This document shows, piece by piece, positions 21,349-31,540 of a DNA stretch of 64,000 nt (the first letter of the stretch is position 1; every line of letters begins with the position of its first letter). The stretch comes from Zizania palustris (taxonomy: Eukaryota > Streptophyta > Magnoliopsida > Poales > Poaceae): positions 5,090,342-5,154,341 of the forward strand of contig JAAALK010000289.1 of NCBI GenBank assembly GCA_019279435.1, given 5' to 3'. A model generated the notes under the pieces. That model saw only the letters and a program-made list of their open reading frames with translations, did not search any database and was not told the origin of the DNA. The position numbers and the translations under genes were made by a program.

Positions 21349-21842
21349 TGTTGGGGGAAAATATTTCATCCTCAGGGTCTCTACAGTAATAAGACAAAGG
21401 CAATCTACTAAACTGAATTTCCATTATTAACTCCGGTTTAGTATGTGATCAAGTTCGAAGAATCAATGCAGACTCATGTTCGGAGTATAACTTCGAAGGT
21501 CGAATCTTCAGAGAGCTTATCTACCAGCAAGGATGGAAGACTTATCTTCTTTCTCATTAGATTAGTCTTTTACCATTTTGACCCTATTAGGGGTACCAAA
21601 TAGTTTCCACTATGTTGGTTGTAATTGAGGGGTAAAAAGGTCTTTTCCTTAAGATTTTTACCTATAAATACCCCCCATTTTACCCTGTAATGAGGATCGA
21701 ATACTCAGTTATTCAATACACAACTTCGAATTACTTCAAGCTATTATCTTATTCGGAGGCTTGAAATAGTTCACTTCGCAAACACTTCGTTTGTTAGTTT
21801 CTAATCTCTGAAAACCTGTTAGCGTAATCTTTTACGCCAACA
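21349..21842 (+). repeat. Tat-A 3' LTR
   Basis: 494 bp, followed by the target duplication AAAAC (21843-21847). The polypurine-like tract cgaggggctac (21339-21348) touches it and is also present at the matching place beside the Tat-B LTR (36627-36638, reverse). Confidence 0.95.
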
Positions 21843-24052
21843 AAAACCTTTGTGGTGAGGTCAACTATGTTAAAGCGTGCTTGATAATGACTAGACGAGA
21901 GGGTGTAGCGATTGCAAGGTTTCGGTCCCTGATCGAAAGCCTTAAAGCGTCAATGTCCACTAGTCGCCTCAATCGTACCTATCAGATGATTGGGCCAACC
22001 ATTTGCACATCCCTATTCTCATCACCCTGCCTCCTTCCAATCAACTTCACTATTGGTCCCACTCGCATGCCATATTATGAATTCTACCATCCCACAGTTT
22101 GCGCCCGGCAGCTTGGTTTCAGCCAACTGCCAATTTGTTTTTTCTTCGTCAGCTGAATCTAGGTCCATGGTGAAGTAACGAGCTCTCTGAAGTTCCATCG
22201 TCTTTTCTCTATAGCCAATTTGATCGTCATTGGGGATTTCACTTCTTGGATCGTGCGTAGGATGGTTTGAGATGATCCGGCGTGCTTTCAACCGTCACTC
22301 CAAGCGCTTCTGCCTCTCACTAGATCTAGCCTTTAAGGAGATCGATCCTGAGGTTTGATCCAATCTATAGCCCTTACTTTGTTTCATCATCTTTACCTTA
22401 TGATCATCCCTTTTCTTTTGCAGGAGGACGATGTTGATGCTCCCTCAATGAGCTAGAGTGGTAAGACGATATTATATGGTCCAATATCGGCTACTACCAA
22501 CTTGGGTAGTTGGGCTCCCACTCTAGCACAATGGCTTAGCAAGAAGCCTATCAAAACTCTGACACACAAACGCAAGGCGCCGGATGCGGTTGTGCGCTGA
22601 TCTTCTAGGGCTTGGGCCGGCCAAGCGACTTCACCGGCCCTAATTCTGTCGCCATCGGTAAACTCTTGACTCTTGCCCATGGAATTGTTTCGTGGAGTGT
22701 GTCTAATGTTTCCCTTGCTTTTGAAGCCATCGTCAATGACTCCTTCGGCCACTCAGGTTCATGGTGGTAGCACCTTATCGGCAGCGGAAGTCTCCCTGTC
22801 GTCCTAGGTTCATACCTAGCATTGTGTCGTATCCGTCTTTTTCTTTTCCTATTCCTGTCGCCTGACACCTTATTTCAGCCACCCCTCCTTTCAACGTCGA
22901 TTCATTGTATGCTGTGTTTGACAACGCGGTCGATGATGTAGTTGAGACTTCACCGGCCATAGCCGCTGGAGCTGTCATCGTCGAAACAGTCGAGGTCGAA
23001 GTACCAGAGAGTACCATCATCAGCTCTGGAGAGTCGGTGATGGCCGATGATGTGGTTTATCCATTGGATACTGATACTAGGGCCCCTCTTATTTCTGTCG
23101 ATGCCTCCCATCAGGTACCTTCCTCTATATCTAACTTTATCAGCTATTTATGGGACTCACATCGGCCTCGGATGCAGTCGGCGTCTGCTGTTGTTACTTC
23201 GCCTATCCCCCAAGCTAGCCTCGACAAAGGGAGCATGAGCACCCTCCCCATTGTTGAAGTAGAAGGTGATGCCGCAAGTTCTCTCGCGATTGCACCCCAT
23301 GATCGACTGATCTTGCTAGGCCGACCAATGTAAGTACTTATGTATTTCGACATCTTGACATGATTGCCCTCTACTTGCCTAACTTCTCTATCTTTCTGTC
23401 CTTCGTCTAGAAATTTCCCTTTGATATCGGCCGATATATTCAGGACGAAGAAGTAACCAACACCCCTCTGTCGGCTACTGCTCTACTGCCTCTAGAAGTG
23501 AGAGAGGTCTTGTCAGACTTACTGCATCGTTTGGAGGACCTAGTGGAGGTTTTGGTCAATGATTCAGGCCCGATGAGGGCTCGTTTCAATGATTTCCTAA
23601 ACTCCCTCTCCCCAGAGCTAGTCGATGCCCTCACGTCGACCACATTCCAAGAGTATCATCGGTTAGAAGTTCAGCTGACTCTGTAATAGATGGCCTACCG
23701 CATGAGCCGCGTGTCATAGCTAGAGGCGGGCAAGACCCACAACGAGGTGATACTTGCCTAAGGCACTCTCTTGAATAGTCTTCGCGCTGAGTCATTGGCT
23801 ATGTCGCTGTGTCTCGAGAAGCGGAAGGTGGAGAAGGCTAACTTGGCTTTAAGGCTGGAAGGGGTCTCGGTGAGGATAGCCAATGAAGAGAGTGCCCTGG
23901 CCTCTTTTCCAAATTGGATACAAGCCCAAGAGCGTCGCCTCGTCGATGCTGTCCGCCACGTGAAATGCTACCATCGCACCATCAGAGATGTCCCCGGCTC
24001 GGATGTCAAGAATTGGGTCGTATTCCATAGTGTAGGTGCCATTCAGCAGTGA
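21843..24052 (+). pseudogene. Tat-C antisense accessory gene: plant-mobile-domain-like region plus coiled coil
   Basis: This gene is antisense to Tat-C pol (24928-24330). The first part reads YYEFYHPTVCARQLGFSQLP near 22070-22130, which resembles the end of the plant mobile domain (PF10536) of transposon-derived proteins. Further exons follow after likely acceptors, at about 22424-22660 (GAGGACGATGTTG), 22875-23329 (TPPFNVDSLYAVFDN), and 23411-24052 after a clear gtaagt...ctag intron (23330-23410). The last exon has two leucine- and charge-rich stretches that look like coiled coil, separated by stops near 23684-23760. Stops are also seen near 22453 and 22597, with a frameshift near 22150. Tat-A inserted at its 5' side. 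Role unknown; this is a relic. Confidence 0.6.
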
Positions 24053-24329
24053 GCAATCGAGGCGATCTGTCGCTCTCTTTGAACTTGTTTTTTCTTGGAT
24101 TGCCGAATGTAACCTCTGAACTATATACTTTTGTATTATATTACCATCGATTTTCTGAATTTGTCTTGTATTTTCTTGCATATAAGGACGATGTTTTACC
24201 ATCGGCCATATGAAGGCGATACGGTCGGTATCGGTTTTTTTATGTTCCATGTAGATCATTAGGCACTTATCCAAATGCTCCGGAAATACTTCTTTAGATA
24301 ATTTCCATTCAACACTTTCCCAAACACTT

Positions 24330-24928
24330 ATCGATCTAAACCTTCAAGTAGATAGGCGTTACCAAGAATGGCTCGGTATATCCAAAAGGGTCCTTCCCAA
24401 TTAGGTGACCATTTACCAAACTAATTGTTCTTAGACCCGATCGACAGGATCAATTTCCATACGAGATCTCCTTCTTCGAACGACTTGGGCACCACCTTGT
24501 TATTATAGTACCCGGCAACTTTGGCTTTGTTTTCCTCAATCCTTTCAAGGGATCTTAATCGGATCTACGCTAGGTCATCTAAGCGGTTTGTCATTAAGTT
24601 ATAATAATCATCGGCTGTAAGTTGATCCTATAGAGCTATCCTTGTTGAACCGATATTATTTTCCCAAGACAGTACCGCTTCATGGCCATAGACCAATTGA
24701 TACGACGACACCTGAGTAGACCCGTGATGCGCCATCCGATAAGTACAAAGTGCTTCCGATAGAGACCTATGGCAATGCTTCCGCTATTTTTTGATCTTCC
24801 ACTTTATCAACTTGACTGGGCTTTTGTTAGATGCTTCAGCTTGACCATTGGCTTGCGCATAATATGATGACAAATTTAAGAGCTTGATTCTCATACCGGC
24901 TGTGAATTGCTGGAAATCCTACAATACT
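24330..24928 (-). pseudogene. Tat-C integrase, C-terminal part
   Basis: On the minus strand the sequence reads SSYYAQANGQAEASNKS (the block with the catalytic Glu, N-G-Q-A-E), then a degraded stretch with stops, SSYQLVYGHEAVLSWE, then FEEGDLVWKLILSIG and WSPNWEGPFWIYRAI. This is the end of a gypsy integrase of the Tat type. It stops at 24929 exactly where the Tat-B LTR begins, so the domain was cut by that insertion. The region between it and the antisense gene (24053-24330) is AT-rich and holds no gene I recognise. Confidence 0.8.
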
Positions 24929-25088
24929 TGTTGGCGTAAAAGATTATGCTAACAGGTTCTCTAAGATTAAGAACTAACAAACAATGAGTTTGTGAAGTGA
25001 ACTATCTCAATCCTCTGAATAAGATAATAGCTCGAAGTAGTTCAAAGTTGTGTATTGAATATATGAGTATTCGATGCCTATTATAGGG

Positions 25089-27026
25089 TGTAGGACCGAA
25101 AGTAGCGACCAGAGGGGGGGTGAATGGGCACCTTAAAAAATTCTTTCGAATCAATGGCCTGTTCCCAAATACCCAACGCACCTCAAAAGAGTACACAGCA
25201 GGAAATAAACAAAAGGCCTAAGTCTAAAGGTTTCTAACCTAGAAGCAAAAGATTATAATCTGAGATTTATTAAATAAGTGCAACTAGGCAGATGAACATG
25301 GTGTAATAGGCCTAAACTTCTCAATGAAATGATCTAAGTATGTGTAAGATGAAAAGAGAAGTTACTGTCCAAATTTGTCTCCTGTTCGGAACTTGGCGAA
25401 GCCCCCTTCGCACGTCGAGGTCTGCTTCGGAGGTTGGTGACGGAGCTTGTCCGAGATGCCGAAGGTGTCACGGTCTAGCCTAGTTCGAAGTGGCAAGTGG
25501 CAAAGTGTACTTCGGAGCGAAGTAAGACAATGCCGGAGCCTGGTTCGAAGTATGTACTTCGAAGTCAAGGCTTCGAACACAGCTTCGAACCGAGAGCTTC
25601 GGAGCAAGAACCTTTGAATAGAAAACTTCGAACACAACCCACAAACAGACAACCTTCGGACACAGATGCGAAGCCTGTCACACGACAGAAAAACTAGGTC
25701 CTAAGCCTACACTCTACCTTCGAACAGAGCAAGCTCCGAACAGAGAGGCGAAGTATGATATGCCACACAGAAGTCAGTGCAAGGCTCAGCGGAGCTACAA
25801 GCTTCGAACCCAACTTCGAAACTTGTCGAAGTATAGACTTCGAACAGATAGAGCCGAAGCACCTTCGCACTAATGTTCGAAGCAAGCGATACTGACGTTC
25901 AGATAAATACTTCGAAGCTTAGCAAAAACAGACCACAAACCAAGAGACCGAAGATCGAACGAAGCCTTCGAAGGAGATAGATCGAAGCCTGTCTCACGAA
26001 ACTGAGGGGCTTCGAACAGAGAGTGGCTTCGCTCGAAACACAGCCAAAAAGGTGACAGAGCCTGTCGGCCTCGATCAAAAAGCTGTGCAGTAGAAGGTGA
26101 AAAGCTGCACAGACTACTGTAGCTACAGGAAAGTAGTACTACTTGCAACAACAAGAACTAGTACTCGGTTTGTGAAGAACAGAAGCAAAAAGAGAAGCTT
26201 CTTCTCACGAAATAAATTCAGCAGCCCGTAGCCGAAGCAATAACTCCCCAAACCAGACAATGTGCACCAAATAAAATCAACAGGGACTAAGGCTTTAATG
26301 CATTCAAGAGATTAGAGCAAATGCAATGCAAGAACAGAAAGGAGCAATAGCCTGGCGGCGCACATAGGAGAGAGAAACGAGAGACAAAATGACCCAATAG
26401 AGTGGATGTGATTTCAGCCAAAAGGGTAGTCCAAACCATAGGGATTGGGGTCCTATTTATAGGCTCCCAACACTAGGAATATTCTACCAGTCCCTTAGGG
26501 TTTTTACAGACTCAAAAATAAAGGAAAAGACTCTACTGCCCTTAGGAATTTTTACAAACACGACTGACTGACTGTGGGCCTAGAGTTACAGATGACTTAT
26601 CTGGAAGCTAAGTTTTCGTAGCGACTACGGCTTCTCTTCTGGACAGTCGGATACAGAATCAACGGTTGTCAGTTTTACGCCGAAACTGACAAAGCCTCCA
26701 CCGGCTTTGCACCAGGTACCCAGATTGGGCCGGCCCGACTCCGCAGCTCTCTCAGCCCGGCAATCGCTCACCGCCCGTGTACCTGAGTCAATCCTGGTCA
26801 ACAGCCCAGTGGGTCTTCTACTGCTTCTGGCCCATGTACCCGGATTGGGCCAGCCCGACTTCGCAGCCTCCTCTGCCCGACAGTCGCTCGCTGCCCGTGT
26901 ACCTGAGTCACACGCGGCCCATGAAACAGCAGATCTCCTCTCTTCTTCTGTCCTCTTTGACTATCGTTGACAATGACTCATCACTTCTGGAGCCATGAGG
27001 CCCACGCTATTCAGCATGGCTCCTCA
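25089..27026 (-). repeat. Cop-B 3' LTR
   Basis: 1938 bp. The middle (25385-26080) is packed with ttcgaa, cttcgg and gcgaag words. On the plus strand cctatttatagg (26452-26463) is the promoter TATA read in reverse. The two roughly 110-bp U3 repeats lie near 26700-26900. Confidence 0.95.
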
Positions 27027-28349
27027 ATCTCCCCCTTGATGAGTGCATTGTCAACACTCCTCTTTTCACGGTTCTTCAGTACTTGCGAACAAATGTGGAA
27101 ACACGAAAACAAAACACAAGAAAACAAAGAAGAAGAAAAATAAGGTAAAAGTTTAACCCTAATGACCAAAAGCCAAACAAAAGCAAGAAACGGTCATTAT
27201 GGTTAACCAAAACGTAAAAGCTCAAAATGAGTGCGATTTCAGAATAACAAGGATATCAACAGAGTAAGAACTCCCCCTTAAACTCTGATCCCAAATTTTC
27301 TCCCCCTTGTTGACAAGTGAACTCATCAAGCACTCAAAAGAGACACAGACTCCCCCTGAAATGCAACTCCCCCTCAAAATATGTAGTGAAATCAACTGGA
27401 GTGCATAAGGAGTGTAGAAAGCATGCTTCTCAAATGTGATTGACTGCAATTACAACATCTAAGAGATACAGCAAAAGACATACTATCTAAGACACATGGC
27501 ATGATCAGTGCAACAGATGGTATCTAAAGAAAGTCATTTAGCACGCATTTTTCAGTTTTTGCAAAACAAAAAACATCACCACATTTTCCAGTAAAACAAG
27601 CAAGGTAAAAACATGAGATGCAAAAGCTAACTGATATCTACCAAGATAAGCTTTGTTCAGAAACAAAGTGCTTCAGCAAACTTGTTATCTTTTAAATGTT
27701 CAGGCTTTTTCAGAATTCCTTTTTCATTTATGCCAAGGGTTATTTGCATGTCAAACCTTATGCTGACCGACCAAGTCAAGCTTAGGCCAGAACTAGACCA
27801 TCAGAAGCTTAAGACATTGGTCTTGGCATACACTACAGTGTCCTAGTTCATACCAAAGTGCTATGGTACGCAGTCCAAAACAATGTAATGCGACAAAAAC
27901 AAACCCACCTGGATCTTTTCAATTTTAAGCATAAAAAGGCATGGAATTTTCATTCATTTCTGACTGTTATAGTTCATTTTCCATGTTGAAGCATAAAGAT
28001 GTCCAAGTTGCATATCTGCATCTATGTGATGAACTAGCTACAAGGCATGTAACAGATAACAAAAGCACTCAGCCTACACATGCTAGTTACCGGAAGCAAT
28101 GGTGATCATTTTTCAAGTTTAAAGCATAAAAGCCATGCATATGACAGATATCAGACATATCAAGTGAACTGAACCAAAGCATGATCATTGACAAGTAATC
28201 AAAAGCATGTACCAGCTAGAATAAGTAAAGCAGTTCAATCATATAGCAGAAGCATCTCTAAAGTGTGATATGTGAAAATTCAAGGTATGTACACACACAA
28301 AAAGACTCAAGAAAAGAGTAAAGAAGAAGGAAAACTGACTCAAAATATC
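27027..28349 (-). other. Cop-B 3' internal non-coding region and polypurine tract
   Basis: The LTR is preceded on the minus strand by aagggggagat (27027-27037), the polypurine tract. More purine runs (minus strand ggggg) lie at about 27299, 27349 and 27368. The rest is AT-rich, aligns with 14870-16214 of Cop-A and carries no gene I can support. Confidence 0.75.
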
Positions 28350-31300
28350 CTAAAAAGGATACACAACACCCAAATCCCCTCGTAAACGCTCAAAAGTAGA
28401 CTGATCTAGGGGTTTGGTGAAAATGTCTGCCAACTGATGATGGGTATCAACATGAACAAGGTCAATGATACCTTTCTCATATTGATCCCGCAAGAAGTGA
28501 AAGCGCACATCAATGTGTTTGGTTTTTGAATGGAGACATGGGTTTTTCCCTACACTAATTGCACTAGTGCTGTCGCAAAACAAAGGAACTCTGGTAGGAA
28601 AGAACAACCCAAAATCTCTCAAAGTGGAAATCATCCAAACCAACTGTGAGCAGCAGCTAGCAGCAGCTACATACTCAGCCTCTGTGGTCGAAAGAGCAAC
28701 TCCAGATTGCTTTCGTGAAGACCAAGACACAAGAGATGAACCAAGAAACTGGCAAGTACCGGAAGTCGACTTGCGATCCAACCGGCACCCACCAAAGTCG
28801 GCATCCAAAAAGCCAGATAGATCAAGAGATGATGATGCTGAATAGTAAAGACCGAGATCAGGCGCATAAGTGAGATACCTAAAAATGCGCTTGACAGCCT
28901 GCCGGTGAGACGCGCGTGGTGAAGACTGAAAACGCGCGCAAAGTCCCACAGCAAACTGTATGTCTGGTCTTGTTGCCGTTAAGTACAACAGCGAACCAAT
29001 CATCCCTCGAAACTCTCTCTCATTGACCTTGACACCGCTCTCATCCTTGTCCAGACCCCCAGAAGTGCCCATCGGGGTCATCTGCGGCTTCAATTCACCA
29101 CCAAAGTCAAATTTCTTTAACATATCGCGAGTGTACTTACCTTGGTGGATGAAGGTGCCGTCCTTGGTCTGCTTGATCTAGAGCCCTAAGAAGTACTTGA
29201 GCTCACCCATGAGGCTCATCTCAAACTCACTGTGCATCTGCTCAAAGAACTTGGACACAAGAGAATCAGTAGTACCGCCAAAAATAATATCGTCCACGTA
29301 AATCTGAGCAACTAAAAAATCTGAAGCATCTCTGAGTAAGAAAAGAGTTTTGTCCACAGAACCCATCACAAAGCCCTTCCCCAACAAAAATTGCTTCAAC
29401 CGGTCATACCAAGCCCTGGGGGCTTGCTTCAACCCGTATAAAGCTTTGTGCAACTTAAAAACATGTCGAGGAAACTTAGGGTTCTCAAAACCGGGGGGTT
29501 GTCTAACATAAACCTCCTCCTCTATGAACCCGTTCAGAAAAGCACTCTTAACGTCCATTTGAAAAAGCTTAAAACTCTTCGAAACGGCAAAAGCTAGAAG
29601 AATACGAATGGACTCAAGATGGGAAACAGGAGCGAAGGTTTCTTCAAAGTCAATACCTTCCTTCTGGCAATAACCCTGGGCAACTAGTCGAGCCTTGTTG
29701 CGCACCACAACCCCATCTTCACCTTGCTTGTTCTTGAACACCCACTTGGTGCCTATGGGGTTGCATCCTGGTGGCGGCTCAACTAGTGTCCAAACCCGAT
29801 TACGGACAAAATTTTCAAGCTCTTCTTGCATAGCATTAATCCAATTAGAATCAGAAAGAGCATGAGAAACGTCTCTGGGCTCAAAAGATGCAACAAACGC
29901 AGATTCAGCAAACACAGCGAGAGAGGCAGAAGAACGCAAAGTCCTCTCAGTCAAATCACCTATGATGAGCTCTGAGGGATGGTCACGTTGAACTGCTCGG
30001 GTTCCCTGGTGATCTGAAGTCACCTCACCGGAGTCAGCAGCTGGCACCTCTGGACTCGACTGAGGGGGCTCGATCGAAGTGGAAGAAGTGATCAGAGGTC
30101 CGCCCTCATCAGTCGAAGTCTCAGAAGGTGTGGGCTCTGCGGGGGATGCAGAAGGCCCACCCTCATCAGCAGCTGGAGTATCCTCATTTTCCTCAAAGAT
30201 GGACTCTCCAAGCTCATCATCACCAGAAAGCTCAAAAGAAGGAGTCAAAGAAGGCAAGGACTCATCAAATGAAACCTCACAAGTCTCGACAAGCAGCTGG
30301 GATTCGAGGTTCCAAACACGGAAGCCTCGAGAATGCAATGCATAACCAAGAAAAACACCATCCCAGCAACGAGACTCAAACTTGTCCAAATGCCCTCCCT
30401 TCTTGAGCACAAAGCACTTGCAGCCAAACGCTCGCAAGTGGCTCACCTTGGGCTGTCTGCCAAACCGCAGTTCATATGATGTCTTACCAAGGTAAGCTCT
30501 AAGAAAGATGCGGTTGGCCAGATAGCAAGCCGTGTTCATGGCTTCAGCCCAAAAACGCCTAGGAGTCCTGTGCTCATCGAGCATCGTCCTGGCCATCTCG
30601 ACTAGCGTGCGGTTCTTTTGTTCCACAACGCCGTTCTGTGGAGGAGTGTAAGGAGAAGAAAACTGATGGTCCAGACCCTGATCACTACAGAAGCTGACGA
30701 ACTGAGAGTTCTTGAACTCATAGCCGTTGTCGGAGCGAATTGCTCGCATCCGACCATTGTTCTCATTCTTCAGCTTCAAAATCAGGTCATGGACAAATTG
30801 AAAAGTTTCATCCTTAGACTCCAAAAAGAAAACCCACGAGAATCGAGAAAAGTCGTCAACAATTACAAGTGCATACCACTTCCCACCGACTGAGCGTACC
30901 CGAGCTGGACCTACAGTGTCCAAATGTAAAAGCTCGCCCGGATACGATGTCATCACCTGAGTCACAGGTGAGTGAGAAGCGGCAACCATTTTCCCATGAC
31001 GACAGGGATGACAAACCAGATCCTTCTCCATCTTAAGCTTGGGAAATCCTCGGATGAGGTCCATAGAGCTTAACCTGACTAGCAGATCAAAACTCGAGTG
31101 ACCTAACCTCCTATGCCACTTCCAGAGCTCAGAAGAAGATCCAGCAATCAAACAGCGAGAAGGGCCAAAAGAACTAGAAAAGTCAATTCGAAAAACTTTA
31201 CCGAAGGGTAAAATCTGACAAACCAAAGATCCTCTAGAATCAACCACAGAAGAATTGCCCTTCTTAAAACGCACCTCCAAACCATCCTCAAGAAGTTGCG

Positions 31301-31538
31301 AAACAGAATTCAAATTGAAGTTCAAATTCTTAACCAAAGCAACATTGTTCAAAGAGAAATGATCTGAAATGCTAATTGAGCCTATGCCACTTACTTTCCC
31401 TTGACCGCTGTTCCCGAAAGTGGTGTACTCTTTGGAGCTCGGGGGAGTGAGACTGGAGAACCATCTGCGATGTCCCATCATGTGGCGAGAGCATCCTGAG
31501 TCCATGATCCAAACATCCTCCAGTCCCCGGTCCTGCAC
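28350..31538 (-). CDS. pol: Cop-B pol: protease, integrase, RT, RNase H, one in-frame TAG
   Basis: This encodes the enzymes for processing, integration and reverse transcription. The protease has VWIMDSGCSRHMMG near the start. The integrase zinc region runs KWHRRLGHSSFDLL to VCHPCRHGKM, with core residues in HLDTVGPAR, RSDNGYEFKN and TPPQNGVVEQKN. An acidic serine/proline-rich linker follows (about 30290-29990). RT has MDVKSAFLNG and catalytic YVDD (29300-29289). RNase H shows LDADFGGCRLDRKSTSG, TTEAEYVAAAS and KTKHIDVRFHFLRD to the stop at 28350. The only break is a TAG at 29180-29178 after KYFLGL, at the same place as in Cop-A. Pol lies in a different frame from gag. Confidence 0.92.
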
Positions 31539-31540
31539 AA

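Larger units (their letters stand above)
1033..21842 (+). mobile_element. Tat-A: complete but decayed Ty3/gypsy Tat-lineage retrotransposon containing nested Cop-A
   Basis: The boundaries are exact: two 494-bp LTRs (1033-1526 and 21349-21842), both TG...CA, flanked by a perfect 5-bp duplication AAAAC. The order inside is gag, protease, reverse transcriptase, RNase H, a second RNase H and integrase on the plus strand. A tandem-repeat zone follows, then a spliced gene on the opposite strand, then the 3' LTR. A second RNase H and extra antisense genes after pol are known for the Tat lineage (Grande, RIRE2 and Retand relatives). Without the 9.6-kb copia insertion the element is about 11.2 kb. The LTRs differ at roughly 20 of 494 positions by eye, so it is clearly older than Cop-B. 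It cannot move by itself: gag-pol has many stops and a frameshift. Confidence 0.93.
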
